The translations under genes were made by a program, and so were the position numbers. A stretch of 64,000 bases of DNA, from positions 124,001-188,000 of the forward strand of contig NZ_BBOM01000014.1 in assembly GCF_000974485.1 (NCBI RefSeq), in the 5' to 3' direction. Positions 20,281-29,097 of the stretch are shown here, one piece after another. The notes beneath the pieces were generated by a model, which saw only the letters and a program-made list of their open reading frames with translations, had not been told where the DNA came from and searched no databases. The stretch is from Streptomyces sp. NBRC 109706. Lineage in GTDB: Bacteria > Actinomycetota > Actinomycetes > Streptomycetales > Streptomycetaceae. The stretch's first letter is position 1. Every line of letters begins with the position of its first letter.

Positions 20281-20711
20281 TTCGCCGTGAGGTCGGCGGC
20301 GCCGGTGGAGACGGGGTCGACGCCGGCGAGGCGGCAGAGGGCGATGAAGAGGAAGAGCGGGTGGGTGTAGGGGGCACCGTGGCCGGGCCAGTGGACCAGT
20401 TGGGGTGTCCACAGCCCGTCGCCGGCCCATTCGGGGGCGGCGGTGACGGGGAGTCGGACGTCGGTGAGGTAGCGGACGGGCTCCGGCCAGTGGAGTCCGG
20501 TCTGGGAGCCGGTGGGCACGGGCCACCACCAGCTGGGGCCGATGCCGAAGATGGCGCCGGGGCGTGGGAGTCCGGAGAGGACGCGGCGGCCGTGTTCCTC
20601 GGGGACTTCGACCACATCGCCGTCCAGCCAGCTCGGGCCGCTCCTGACCAGATGCAGATGGCGGGGCCGGCGGGCGGGGGTGACGGCTGAGGGGAGGGTT
20701 ATCTGCGTCAT
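20277..20711 (-). CDS. Hypothetical protein linked to the ATPase gene
   Basis: A 144-residue protein starting MTQITLPSAVTPARRPRHLH, rich in tryptophan (GPSWWWPVPTGSQTGLHWPEP) with PLFLFIALCRLAGVDP near the C-terminus. I do not recognise a domain. It lies 10 bp after the AbaA-like ATPase gene on the same strand and is probably co-transcribed. The longer upstream frame overlaps the ATPase gene and is discarded. Confidence 0.65.
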   Translation of the reverse strand: MTQITLPSAVTPARRPRHLHLVRSGPSWLDGDVVEVPEEHGRRVLSGLPRPGAIFGIGPSWWWPVPTGSQTGLHWPEPVRYLTDVRLPVTAAPEWAGDGLWTPQLVHWPGHGAPYTHPLFLFIALCRLAGVDPVSTGAADLTAN

Positions 20712-20721
20712 GAGGCGGCCG

Positions 20722-21258
20722 TCAGGACCTTCGTTCGGCGGCTGGGGCGGCGCGCTGCCCCGGGGCTCTCCCGGTTGTCGGGGCGGGATCGCCCACCGGG
20801 CTGAACTCCGCGGGCACACGCGGGAGTTCGGCCCAGACGCACTGGGCGGTGCCATGGCCGGCGGTGGTGACGCCCCAGCGGATGCTGAGGGCCTCGACCA
20901 GGGCGAGACCGCGTCCGCCCTCGTCGTCGGTGCCGGCGTCGCGACGCTGCGGGTCCTTCGCGCCGGTGTGTTCGCCGGTGACCTCGACGAGGAGCCGGTC
21001 GGCGGTGTCCAGCAGGCGACATCTGAGGGTGGTGGTGGCGGTGTGGCGGACGGCGTTGGTGGCCAGTTCGGATATCACCAGCTCCACCGTCTCGGCCGCC
21101 TCGGCGGCCACGCCCCAGGCGGCGAGGGTGACGCGGACCCGGTGGCGGGCCCAGCGGGGGGTTCTGAGTTCGGCGGGGAGTGAGAAGCCGATCTCACCAC
21201 GGGCGGCCCGAGCGGGACGCGGGGAACGCTGGAGGGCCGTGGCGGCGAGGGGGGCCAT
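20722..21258 (-). CDS. AbaA-like ATP-binding protein (HATPase_c_2)
   Basis: A 178-residue single-domain ATPase. N-box VELVISELATNAVRHT, acidic DEGGRGLALVEALS G-box loop, and a disordered C-terminus. It is the second such protein here and is again divergent from an HTH-DUF5753 gene, 241 bp away. The ATG at 21258 gives MAPLAATALQRS; the upstream extension is noncoding. As with its paralogue, an anti-sigma or anti-regulator role is the family expectation, not shown here. Confidence 0.85.
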   Translation of the reverse strand: MAPLAATALQRSPRPARAARGEIGFSLPAELRTPRWARHRVRVTLAAWGVAAEAAETVELVISELATNAVRHTATTTLRCRLLDTADRLLVEVTGEHTGAKDPQRRDAGTDDEGGRGLALVEALSIRWGVTTAGHGTAQCVWAELPRVPAEFSPVGDPAPTTGRAPGQRAAPAAERRS

Positions 21259-21499
21259 GGCTGCTGCCTTTCTCTGCTGAATGCTCCCGCATGACCGGAT
21301 CGGGGGGACGACGGAACATCCGCTGCCCGATGCCGGTCGCGAGTCAAGCCATGAGTAAACGCTCTCTGCCACTCTGACACTGCCAAGTTCAGTCCGCAAC
21401 AGGTAAGTTGCAATTTGCATATCGCCACTGTCATGACTCTAGGCTGGGTGTCGAGGTGGCACAACGTGGCCGTCGGAGACGGATCGTGAGGAGGCGTGG
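21259..21499. promoter_or_regulatory. Divergent promoter region, ATPase / HTH gene
   Basis: The 241-bp gap contains an AT-rich core with AAGTTGCAATTTGCATATCG at about 21403-21422. TTGCAT followed about 19 bp later by TAGGCT could be the -35/-10 for the HTH gene. The AATTTGCA octamer also occurs in the corresponding gap of the first module (about 4848), making it a candidate shared operator element. Confidence 0.4.
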
Positions 21500-22375
21500 G
21501 TGCCGGGAGGAACGGACTGGGGCGGGGCGCCCCCCGTGCTGCGGATGATCCTCGGCCGGCAGTTGGGGGATCTGCGCAAGCGCGCCGGCCTCTCCTACAA
21601 CCAGGCCGGCGACGCCCTCGGCGTCAGCCACTCCACCATCCGCAGGATCGAGGCGGCCAAGGTCGCCCGGCTCCGACTCTCCGATGTCCAGCGGCTGTTG
21701 GAGACCTACGGGGTGACCGACCCGGAGGAGCTCGGCACCTTCCTCCAGGCGGTGCGCGAGGCCAACAAGCAGGGCTGGTGGCACACCTACCGCGATGTGC
21801 TGCCCGACTGGGTGGCGGCGTATCTCAGCCTGGAGCAGGCGGCCCGGCAGATCCGCGCCTACGAACCGGGCTTCGTGCACGGCCTGTTACAGACCGAGTC
21901 CTACGCCCGGGCGTTGATCGTCGCGGAGAACCCGCACGCGACCCCGGAGGCCATCGAACGCCGGGTCGCGCTGCGGATGCGCAGGCAGGAGCTGCTGCAC
22001 CGGGACGACCCGCCCCGGCTGTGGGTGGTGCTCGACGAGACGGTGCTGCGCTGGCCGGTCGGCGGCCGGGAGGTGATGGCCCGGCAGATCGACCATCTGA
22101 TGGAGCTGACGGCGCTTCCCCAGGTGACCATCCAGGTGATGCGCTTCGCCCGTGGCCCGCACCCGGCGATGCCGGCCGGGGCCTTCCACCTCTTCCGCTT
22201 CCGCGCCCCCGAGCTGCCCGACATCGTCTATCTGACCAGCCTGATCGGCGCGGTCTACCTCGACGGGCGGGACGATGTGATGGTCTACCGCGAGGTGTTG
22301 GACCGGCTCGGCGCGCAGGCCGCCCCGGGCGACCGCACCGCCGACCTCCTCGACGAGGTGCGCAAGGAGCTGTGA
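21500..22375 (+). CDS. HTH (XRE) regulator with DUF5753, TTA-containing
   Basis: A 291-residue WhiJ/Scr1-type regulator: HTH at about residues 19-75 (LRKRAGLSYNQAG, SHSTIRRIEAAKV), then DUF5753 with WWHTYRDVLPDWV, YEPGFVHGLLQTESYA and PHPAMPAGAFHLF. The GTG start has GAGGAGG 5 nt upstream. Leu130 is encoded by TTA (21887-21889), the rare codon read by the bldA tRNA in Streptomyces, so its translation may be tied to development. No DUF397 gene follows; a DUF574 methyltransferase gene does. Confidence 0.9.
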   Translation: MPGGTDWGGAPPVLRMILGRQLGDLRKRAGLSYNQAGDALGVSHSTIRRIEAAKVARLRLSDVQRLLETYGVTDPEELGTFLQAVREANKQGWWHTYRDVLPDWVAAYLSLEQAARQIRAYEPGFVHGLLQTESYARALIVAENPHATPEAIERRVALRMRRQELLHRDDPPRLWVVLDETVLRWPVGGREVMARQIDHLMELTALPQVTIQVMRFARGPHPAMPAGAFHLFRFRAPELPDIVYLTSLIGAVYLDGRDDVMVYREVLDRLGAQAAPGDRTADLLDEVRKEL

Positions 22376-22433
22376 CGACGCCGGGACACACCGTCATGAG
22401 AGGCTGCCCCCGACCCGATACCCAACCCCACGT

Positions 22434-22461
22434 CCAGACCGACTTCCAGACCGACTTCCAG
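22434..22461 (+). repeat. Short tandem repeat before the methyltransferase gene
   Basis: The 12-bp unit GACCGACTTCCA occurs about 2.3 times in direct tandem just ahead of the GTG at 22476. It may be chance or a translational spacer. Confidence 0.5.
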
Positions 22462-22475
22462 CGAAGGGACCCACG

Positions 22476-23291
22476 GTGTCCGAGAACGGATGGCCGGCCG
22501 ACCGCATCGACACCGGCAGCGCGCACTCCGCCCGGATCTATGACTACATCCTGGGCGGCAACGACTACTACCGGGCCGACAAGGAGGCCGGCGACGCCAT
22601 GTGCGTGGAGTGGCCGGCGCTGCCGATCCATATGCGCGCCAACCGGGACTGGATGCACCGGGCGGTGCGCTATCTGACCGCCGAGGCCGGCATCCGCCAG
22701 TTCCTCGACATCGGCACCGGCATCCCCACCTCCCCCAACCTGCACGAGATCGCGCAGGAGGTCGCCCCGGAGTCCCGCGTCGTCTACATGGACAACGACC
22801 CCATCGTGCTGACCCTCTCGCGCGGGCTGCTGCACAGCTCCCCCGAGGGCAGGACGGCCTATGTCGAGGCCGACATGCGCGATCCGGCCAGCATCCTGGA
22901 CGCCCCGGCGCTGCGGGAGACCCTGGATCTCGACCGGCCGGTCGCGTTGACGGTGATCGCCATCGTCCACTTCGTGCTGGACGAGGACGACGCGATCGGC
23001 ATCGTCCGGCGGCTGTTGGAGCCGCTGGCCCCCGGCAGCTTCCTGGCGATGACCATCGGCACCGACGAGTTCGCGCCGGACGAGATAGCCCGGGTCTCCC
23101 GCGAGTACGCGGCGCGGGGCATGCCGATGCGGCTGCGCACCAGGGCCGAGGCGGAGGAGTTCTTCACCGGGCTGGACCTGGTCGACCCCGGCGTCGCCCA
23201 GGTGCACCGCTGGCGCCCCGACGGCACCGAACCGGCCGGCGTACGGGACGAGGACATCGGCATGTACGGGGCGGTGGCCCGGAAACGGTAG
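22476..23291 (+). CDS. SAM-dependent methyltransferase, DUF574 family
   Basis: A 271-residue paralogue of the protein at 2737: RIDTGSAHSARIYDYILGGNDYY near the N-terminus, FLDIGTGIPTSPN as the SAM loop and VVYMDNDPIVL as the ribose site. It has a GTG start with GAAGGGA upstream. It lies 100 bp after an HTH-DUF5753 gene. The repeated linkage of this family to WhiJ-type regulators suggests they function together; the substrate is unknown. Confidence 0.88.
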   Translation: MSENGWPADRIDTGSAHSARIYDYILGGNDYYRADKEAGDAMCVEWPALPIHMRANRDWMHRAVRYLTAEAGIRQFLDIGTGIPTSPNLHEIAQEVAPESRVVYMDNDPIVLTLSRGLLHSSPEGRTAYVEADMRDPASILDAPALRETLDLDRPVALTVIAIVHFVLDEDDAIGIVRRLLEPLAPGSFLAMTIGTDEFAPDEIARVSREYAARGMPMRLRTRAEAEEFFTGLDLVDPGVAQVHRWRPDGTEPAGVRDEDIGMYGAVARKR

Positions 23292-23406
23292 CCCGCCGGC
23301 GGCCTGGCCGAACCGGCGGCACCGCCCCGGGCTCCCCGGCCCGGCGGCCGGGACTCGCCCCACCAGTGCCCACCAACTCAACTCCCGGGCGCAGCCCGGG
23401 CCCCGG

Positions 23407-24060
23407 TCACCGGTCCGCCAGGCGGGCGTCGTGGACCAGCAGGGCGATCTGGACGCGGTTGTTGAGCTCCAGCCTGGTCAGCAGGCGGGAGACATGGGTC
23501 TTGACGGTGGGCAGCGACATGTACAGCTCGGCGGCGATCTCGGCGTTGGACTTGCCCTGTCCGACGAGCAGCGCCACCGCCCGTTCCCGTTCGGGCAGCG
23601 CCTCAAGCTGGCGGCGGGCCCGCCGCAGCTGCCGGCCTGGCCCGGCGACCTGGGCGATCAGCCGCTGGATGACGACGCCGGAGAGCACCGGATCGCCGCC
23701 GGCCACCCGCCGCACCGCGTCGACGATCTCCTCCGGCGGGGTGTCCTTGAGGACATAGCCGGCGGCCCCGGCGCGCAGTGCCCGCAGCACATGCTCGTCG
23801 GCGTGGAAGGTGGTGAGCATCATCACCTCGGGCGGGTCCGGCCGTTGGCGCAGTCGTTCGGTGGCGGTCAGGCCGTCCAGGCCGGGCATCCTGATGTCCA
23901 TCAACACCACGTCGGGGGCGAGTTCGGCGACCAGCGACGGCACCTCGCGGCCGTCCGCCGCCTCGCCGACGATCTCCAGACCGGGGGCGGCGCCCAGCAT
24001 CAGTCGCAGCCCCGAGCGCACCAGGGCGTCGTCGTCCACCAGCAGCACCCTGATCGTCAT
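23407..24060 (-). CDS. NarL/LuxR-family response regulator
   Basis: A 217-residue regulator. The receiver has the acidic pair DDD near residue 9, the phosphoacceptor Asp in VVLMDIRMPG (about 54) and the lysine in YVLKDTPPEE (about 104). The C-terminal HTH is LVGQGKSNAEIAAELYMSLPTVKTHVSRLL. The ATG at 24060 overlaps the kinase stop (ATGA), so kinase and regulator are translationally coupled. The target is not known; the direct repeats at 25248 are the best nearby candidate. Confidence 0.93.
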   Translation of the reverse strand: MTIRVLLVDDDALVRSGLRLMLGAAPGLEIVGEAADGREVPSLVAELAPDVVLMDIRMPGLDGLTATERLRQRPDPPEVMMLTTFHADEHVLRALRAGAAGYVLKDTPPEEIVDAVRRVAGGDPVLSGVVIQRLIAQVAGPGRQLRRARRQLEALPERERAVALLVGQGKSNAEIAAELYMSLPTVKTHVSRLLTRLELNNRVQIALLVHDARLADR

Positions 24061-25193
24061 GAGGGCCACGGTAGCCAGGCGCTGAGCAGGAAGTCATCCC
24101 GGGTGCGGCCGTGCTCCAGGCGCCCGCCGGCCAGCGTCACCCGTTCGTCGAGGCCGCGCAGCCCCGCGCGGGCGCCCGGGATCCGCTCCGACGGGGGCGC
24201 GGCCAGCCGGTTGGCTATCCGCACGGTCAGGCCCTCGCCGGGGGCGCCCGCCACGGTGACCCTGGCCTCGACGCCGGGGGCGTGCTTGCGGATGTTGGTC
24301 AGCCCCTCCTGCACCACCCGGTAGGCGGTGCGGCCGACGGTGCCCTGGGGCGGCTCCTCGGTGGTCCGGCGGTCCAGCCGCACCTCGGTGCCGGCCGCGC
24401 GCGCCTCGTCGACCAGGCGTGGCAGATCGCCCAGCGTCGGCTGGGGCCGCGCGCCCTCGACGGCCGTCGGCTCGTCGCCTGGCCCGGCCCGCAACACCCC
24501 GATCACATCGCGCAGTTCCTCCAGCGCCTGGTGGGCGCTCGACCTGATGACGCCGGCGGCCTCCCTGACCTGCTCGGGAGAGGCGTCCGGCCGGTATTCG
24601 AGGGCCCCGGCGTGCACGCTCAGCAGCGACAGCCGGTGCGCCAGGACATCGTGCATCTCCCGGGCGACGGCCTCCCTGGTGCGCCGCTGCGCCTGTTCGT
24701 AGAGGGTGGCCCGCAGATGTCTGCGGTAGCGGACGGAGAGCCCCCAGGAGATCACCGCCACCATCACCACCAGCATGAACGCCACCGACTGCCCGTCGGA
24801 GATCGAGGATTCGGGGCGCTGCTCCACGTTGATCGGCATGGTGACGAGCTTGGCGAGGAGCAGCAGCACCAGGGTGCGGGTGCGGCAGTGCACGGCCACG
24901 GTGAAGAGCATCGCCAGCATAGGGCCCGCCATGGCGTGCGAGGGCAGCCCGAGCAGCATCACCAGCACGGAGAGCGCCACCGGCCGGCGGCGGCGCCACC
25001 AGAGCGCGCCGCAGACCAGTCCGGCGACCACCTGGTCCAGCACGACGGCCCGGGTGCTGTCGTGGGTCTCGCCCGCCAGCACCCCGGAGCTGGCCACCGT
25101 GGCGACGGCGGCAAGGCCGATCATCGCCAGATCGACGGCGGCCTGACGGGGTGGCCACCGGCGGCCCGTGACCTTGGATATCAACGCGTTCAC
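24057..25193 (-). CDS. Sensor histidine kinase (HisKA_3)
   Basis: A 378-residue membrane kinase. Four or five hydrophobic segments fill residues about 20-155 with very short loops, so sensing probably occurs within or at the membrane. The phospho-histidine lies in AREMHDVLAHRLSLL, the N-box in AYRVVQEGLTNIRKHAP and the G-box in GARAGLRGLDERV. It is the partner of the response regulator encoded directly downstream. A 66-residue membrane protein gene is divergent from it. Confidence 0.92.
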   Translation of the reverse strand: MNALISKVTGRRWPPRQAAVDLAMIGLAAVATVASSGVLAGETHDSTRAVVLDQVVAGLVCGALWWRRRRPVALSVLVMLLGLPSHAMAGPMLAMLFTVAVHCRTRTLVLLLLAKLVTMPINVEQRPESSISDGQSVAFMLVVMVAVISWGLSVRYRRHLRATLYEQAQRRTREAVAREMHDVLAHRLSLLSVHAGALEYRPDASPEQVREAAGVIRSSAHQALEELRDVIGVLRAGPGDEPTAVEGARPQPTLGDLPRLVDEARAAGTEVRLDRRTTEEPPQGTVGRTAYRVVQEGLTNIRKHAPGVEARVTVAGAPGEGLTVRIANRLAAPPSERIPGARAGLRGLDERVTLAGGRLEHGRTRDDFLLSAWLPWPS

Positions 25194-25247
25194 GAGGTCC
25201 GAAGGTACCGGCAGGCCGGCGCCGAGGGGACGGACGGCCGCCGGCGG

Positions 25248-25322
25248 GCTACCAAGGTCGACCGGACCGCTACCAAGGTCGAGAGGCCGCTACCAAGGTC
25301 GCGCCGCCGGCTACCTCGGACC
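25248..25322 (+). repeat. Four phased direct repeats upstream of a small membrane gene
   Basis: GCTACCAAGGTCG occurs exactly at 25248, 25269 and 25289; a degenerate fourth copy (GCTACCTCGGACC) is at 25310. Starts are 21, 20 and 21 bp apart, about two helical turns, so a protein would bind one face of the DNA. They sit in the 167-bp gap between the kinase gene and the 66-residue gene. A TAGCGT -10-like box (25348-25353) is 7 nt before the ATG at 25361. This looks like an activator array, probably for the adjacent response regulator. Confidence 0.75.
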
Positions 25323-25360
25323 GAAGCGGCGCACCGCCGGCGGCGCCTAGCGTCCCGGCC

Positions 25361-25561
25361 ATGAACAAGATTCTCGGTCTGCTCAGCTTTGTGCTGATCA
25401 CCCAGGGCGCCGGCGGCCTGGTGCACTACTTCTGGGACTGGTTCGACGTGTGGACGGTGGTGCACCGGATCGGGTTCCTGAACGGCTACGAGGTTTTCGT
25501 CTGTGTGGTGCTGATCGTGTTGGGGGTGGCGGTCGGCGGACTCTCGGAGCGGTTCGAATGA
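25361..25561 (+). CDS. Small two-helix membrane protein
   Basis: A 66-residue protein: MNKILGLLSFVLITQGAGGL, an aromatic amphipathic stretch (VHYFWDWFDVWTVVHRI), then a second helix (YEVFVCVVLIVLGVAVGGL) and SERFE. I do not recognise a named family. No ribosome site is visible; the spacing of the -10-like box suggests a leaderless transcript. Its position beside a two-component system and the direct-repeat array suggests it is a regulon member or accessory sensor; inference only. Confidence 0.75.
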   Translation: MNKILGLLSFVLITQGAGGLVHYFWDWFDVWTVVHRIGFLNGYEVFVCVVLIVLGVAVGGLSERFE

Positions 25562-25567
25562 GCCGGC

Positions 25568-26221
25568 TCAGCCGCCCGTCGGGAAGTCCACCACGCGGTC
25601 GCACCAGCGGCGCAGCAGCACCCGGTCGTGGCCGACGGCCAGCAGCGCGGCGCCGTGCTCCGCCCGGTACTCCTCGACGACGGCGACCAGCGCCGCGGTG
25701 GTCGAGGCGTCCAGCATCGCGGTCATCTCGTCGCAGATCAGCAGCTTCGGGGTGAGCAGCAACGCCCGGGCCAGGCAGGCGCGTTGCAGCTGGCCGTCGC
25801 TGACCTGGTGCGGGCGGCGGGCCAGCAGCTCGGGGGTGAGCCCCACCGTCGAGGCGAGCGCGGCGACGCGTTCGGCCAGCTCGGCGCCGCGCCCGGTCGC
25901 GGCGGCGGGCTCGGCGATCAGCTGCCGCAGCGTCAGATGCGGGTCGGCGGCCATCCTGGGCTGTTGGAAGACCACGCCGACGCTGGTGCGTTGGGCGCGC
26001 GGGGCGCGGAAGCGGTAGCCGCCGGCCGGCCGGCCGGCGAGCGTGACGGTGCCGGCCCAGGGGCGGTGCAGCAGCGCGGCGACCCGGGCCAGCGTCGACT
26101 TGCCGCAGCCGCTGGAGCCGAGCAGCCCGACGGCCTCGCCGTCGGCCACGGTGAGGGAGAGGTCCCGCACCACGGGGGTCCGGCGTTCGTATCCGGCGGT
26201 GATTCCGTCAAGACCGAGCAT
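25568..26221 (-). CDS. nikE: ABC transporter ATPase, likely nickel (NikE-like)
   Basis: A 217-residue short ATPase: Walker A GSSGCGKST, signature VSDGQLQR (Asp replaces the usual second Gly), Walker B LLICDEMTAMLD, and H-loop VGHD. It lacks the C-terminal oligopeptide/HPY extension. It is the last of five overlapping genes; its ATG lies 14 bp inside nikD. The nickel assignment rests on the Nur-like box upstream of the operon. Confidence 0.8.
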   Translation of the reverse strand: MLGLDGITAGYERRTPVVRDLSLTVADGEAVGLLGSSGCGKSTLARVAALLHRPWAGTVTLAGRPAGGYRFRAPRAQRTSVGVVFQQPRMAADPHLTLRQLIAEPAAATGRGAELAERVAALASTVGLTPELLARRPHQVSDGQLQRACLARALLLTPKLLICDEMTAMLDASTTAALVAVVEEYRAEHGAALLAVGHDRVLLRRWCDRVVDFPTGG

Positions 26222-27221
26222 CGGCGGGCTCCCGTGGGTGGTGGCAGGCGACGCCGTCGGCGGGCTCCGGCAGCGTGGCGCAGCTGTCGGTGGCGCGGAC
26301 GCAGCGCGGGGCGAAGGCGCAGCCGGTGGGCAGCGCGTCCAGCTCGGGCGGCAGCCCGGGGATCGGGGTGAACGCCCGCTCGGGCAGCGCGTCCAGCAGC
26401 CCGGCCGCGTAGGGGTGGCGGGGTCCGGCGGCGCCGAAGAACGCGGCGGCGTCGACGAGTTCGACGATCCGGCCGGCGTACATCACGGCGATCCGGTCGG
26501 CGATGCGTTCGGCGGCCGCCAGATCGTGGGTGATCATCAGCAGTCCGTGCCCGTCGTCGACATGGCGGCGCAGCTCGCCGACGGTGCGGTCGACCAGATC
26601 GCGGTCGAGCCCGGTGGTGGGCTCGTCGGCGATCAGCAGCGGCGCGTCGGCGACCAACGCCAGGGCGGTGGCCGCCCGTTGGGCGAGGCCGCCGGAGAGC
26701 TGGTGCGGATAGCGGTCCAGATGGTCGAGGGGGAAGGCGGCGCGCTCCGCCGCCCGCCGCGCGGCGTCCCGCAGCTCGCGGCGCGGCACGTCCGTCAGCT
26801 CCCTGACCGTCTCCTCCAGCTGGGAGCGGACGGTGCGCACCGGGGTGAGGTGGTTGGCGGGGCTCTGCGGGATCAGTCCGAGGCGGCGCCCGCGCACCGA
26901 GCGGGCCAGCGTCGCCTCGGGCGCGGAGAGCAACTCGGGCCCCTCGGGCAGGATTCGGGCGCTGCCCTGGGTCTGCGCGTTGGCCGGCAGCAGGCCGAGC
27001 AGGGCGGCGGCGAGCACGGACTTGCCGCAGCCGCTCTCCCCCACCAGCGCCAGACACTCGCCGGCGGCCAGCTCGAAGGACACCTCGTTGACGGCGGCGA
27101 CGGGCCGGCCGCCGGCCATCCGGAAGCGGACGGACAGCTTGTCGACGCTCAGCAGCGTCGGCCGGGCGGGCGGCGCCGACTCCTGGGGGGAGGGTGCCGT
27201 CGAGGTGGATGTCTCGCTCAC
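26208..27221 (-). CDS. nikD: ABC transporter ATPase, likely nickel (NikD-like)
   Basis: A 337-residue peptide/nickel-type ATPase. Walker A GESGCGKS, signature LSGGLAQR, Walker B LLIADEPTTGLD, and a C-terminal extension PRHPYAAGLLDALP with a cysteine-bearing segment (CAFAPRCVRATDSC). The GTG at 27221 (VSETSTSTAP) overlaps the stop of the permease gene as GTGA. It partners NikE at the inner face of the membrane. Confidence 0.82.
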   Translation of the reverse strand: MSETSTSTAPSPQESAPPARPTLLSVDKLSVRFRMAGGRPVAAVNEVSFELAAGECLALVGESGCGKSVLAAALLGLLPANAQTQGSARILPEGPELLSAPEATLARSVRGRRLGLIPQSPANHLTPVRTVRSQLEETVRELTDVPRRELRDAARRAAERAAFPLDHLDRYPHQLSGGLAQRAATALALVADAPLLIADEPTTGLDRDLVDRTVGELRRHVDDGHGLLMITHDLAAAERIADRIAVMYAGRIVELVDAAAFFGAAGPRHPYAAGLLDALPERAFTPIPGLPPELDALPTGCAFAPRCVRATDSCATLPEPADGVACHHPREPADARS

Positions 27222-28114
27222 AGGACCAGCTCCGATCGGCGGCGCGGGTTGATCCGCTCCCGCCAGACGCCGGCCAGGCCGGCGATGGCGAGAGTGGTGA
27301 CGACGATGAAGAGGCCGGGGAAGAGGGTGGGCCACCAGTCGCCGGCCGAGAGCGAGCCACGGGCCCCGTTGATCATGGTGCCCAGGCTGGCCTGGTGCGC
27401 GGGGATGCCCAGGCCGAGGAACGACAGCGCGGACTCGTGCCACACCGCGTGCGGCACCATCAGCACGGCGGCCAGCCCGGCCTGCGGCAGCACGGCCGGC
27501 AGCAGATGGCGCACGGCCACCCGGTAGCGGGAGGCGCCGCCGGAGACGGCCGCGTCCAGATAGGGGCGGGAGCGCAGCGAGAGCACCTCGGCGCGGACGA
27601 TCCTGGCCGTCGACACCCAGTGGGTCAGCCCGACGGACGCCACCACCGGCCAGACGCCGGGCCGGAACATCGCCACGATGAAGATGCCCATCAGCAGATG
27701 CGGCACGGCCGTGAAGGTGTCCACCAGACGCATCAGCAGCCGGTCGACGCGCCCCCCGACCGCGCCGGCCAGCGTGCCGAGGGCCAGCCCGATGACGGAG
27801 GCGACCAGCGCCGCGACAAGGCCGACCAGCAGCGAGACCCGCAGCCCGTAGACGCTGCGCAGCAGCAGGTCGCGGCCCATGTCGTCGGTGCCGAAGAGGT
27901 GTTCGCCCGAGGGCGGCTGGAGTTTGGCGGTGAGGTCGACCGCCTGCTGGTCGAGCGGGAAGAACAGCGGCACCAGCAGCACCGCCAGCACGGCTGCGGC
28001 GACCAGGGTCACCGAGGCGGTCCGGCGGACCGTTCTGGTGCCCCGGCGGGCGTCCCCCGGGGAGCGCCACCGGGCGGGCGCGGCGGGAAGGGTTTCGTTG
28101 GCCATGGCGCTCAC
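27218..28114 (-). CDS. nikC: ABC transporter permease, likely nickel (NikC-like)
   Basis: A 298-residue DppC/NikC-type permease with an N-terminal helix, the LFGTDDMGRDLLLRSVYGLR motif, and the ATPase-coupling EAA-like loop YLDAAVSGGASRYRVAVRHLLP. The GTG at 28114 overlaps the preceding stop (GTGA); the ATG at 28105 is an alternative start three codons later. Confidence 0.83.
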   Translation of the reverse strand: MSAMANETLPAAPARWRSPGDARRGTRTVRRTASVTLVAAAVLAVLLVPLFFPLDQQAVDLTAKLQPPSGEHLFGTDDMGRDLLLRSVYGLRVSLLVGLVAALVASVIGLALGTLAGAVGGRVDRLLMRLVDTFTAVPHLLMGIFIVAMFRPGVWPVVASVGLTHWVSTARIVRAEVLSLRSRPYLDAAVSGGASRYRVAVRHLLPAVLPQAGLAAVLMVPHAVWHESALSFLGLGIPAHQASLGTMINGARGSLSAGDWWPTLFPGLFIVVTTLAIAGLAGVWRERINPRRRSELVL

Positions 28115-29097
28115 ATCTCGTTGTGGTCGACGCGGGGGTCGGCCAGCCCGTAGAGCAGGTCGGCCAGCAGGTTGCCGGCGAGCACCGCCAGGGCGGAGAG
28201 CGCGGTCAGCGCGGCCAGCAGCGGGAAGTCGGTCGCGGTGGCGGCCCGCACGGTGGCGGAGGCGATGCCGGGCCAGCTGAAGACGGTCTCCACCAGCAGC
28301 GCCCCGGTGATCAGCTCGGGTATGCGGGTGCCGACCAGGGTGAGCACCGGCAGCAGCCCGGAGCGCAGCGCGTGCCCGGTCAGCACGGTGCGTTCCCTGA
28401 CGCCGCGCGCCCTGGCGCCGCGCACCGGGTCCTCGTGCAGCGCGTCGGAGACGCCCTGGCGGACGTAGAGCACGAACCACGGCAGCTGCGAGACGGTCAA
28501 CACCAGGGCGGGCAGCGCCAGATGGCTGACCAGCCCGCCGAACGTGACGGCGTCGCTGCCCGGTTCGGTGAGCCCGCCGGCCGGAGCGATGTCCAGTTGG
28601 AGCGCGAAGAGCCAGATGGCCAGCAGCGCCAGCCAGAACGGGGGCGCGGCCTGGAGGGTGTAGCTGAGCGAGGTGACCACCCGGTCCAGCCAGCCGCCGG
28701 GCCGGCGGGCGGCCAGCACGCCGAGCGCGGTGCCCAGCAGTACCGAGGCGACAAAGGCCACCCCGCACAACAGCAGGGACCAGCCGACGCGTTCGGCGAT
28801 CACCTGGGAGACCGGCTGGCGCAGCGAGAGGGACTGCCCGAGGTCGCCGCCGAGCACCGAGCCCAGCCAGCTCCACCACTGTTCGACGAAGGTGCCGTCG
28901 GGCGAGAGGTTGGCGCGCAGCGCGTCCAGCGTCTCCTGGGAGGCGGAGGTGCCGTCCCCCACATAGCGCCGCACCGGGTCGAAGGGGGACGCCGCGGCCA
29001 CGGCGAACATGCCGAGCGTGACCAGGGCGAGGACCGGGACGGCGGCCAGCAGCCGCCGCCCCGAGAGCCGGGCCATCGCGGCCCAGGGGACACTCAC
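28111..29097 (-). CDS. nikB: ABC transporter permease, likely nickel (NikB-like)
   Basis: A 328-residue DppB/NikB-type permease with about six helices. The coupling loop reads EDPVRGARARGVRERTVLTGH, and ITGALLVETVFSWPGIA is the usual family closing motif. The GTG at 29097 overlaps the binding-protein stop (GTGA). Confidence 0.83.
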   Translation of the reverse strand: MSVPWAAMARLSGRRLLAAVPVLALVTLGMFAVAAASPFDPVRRYVGDGTSASQETLDALRANLSPDGTFVEQWWSWLGSVLGGDLGQSLSLRQPVSQVIAERVGWSLLLCGVAFVASVLLGTALGVLAARRPGGWLDRVVTSLSYTLQAAPPFWLALLAIWLFALQLDIAPAGGLTEPGSDAVTFGGLVSHLALPALVLTVSQLPWFVLYVRQGVSDALHEDPVRGARARGVRERTVLTGHALRSGLLPVLTLVGTRIPELITGALLVETVFSWPGIASATVRAATATDFPLLAALTALSALAVLAGNLLADLLYGLADPRVDHNEM

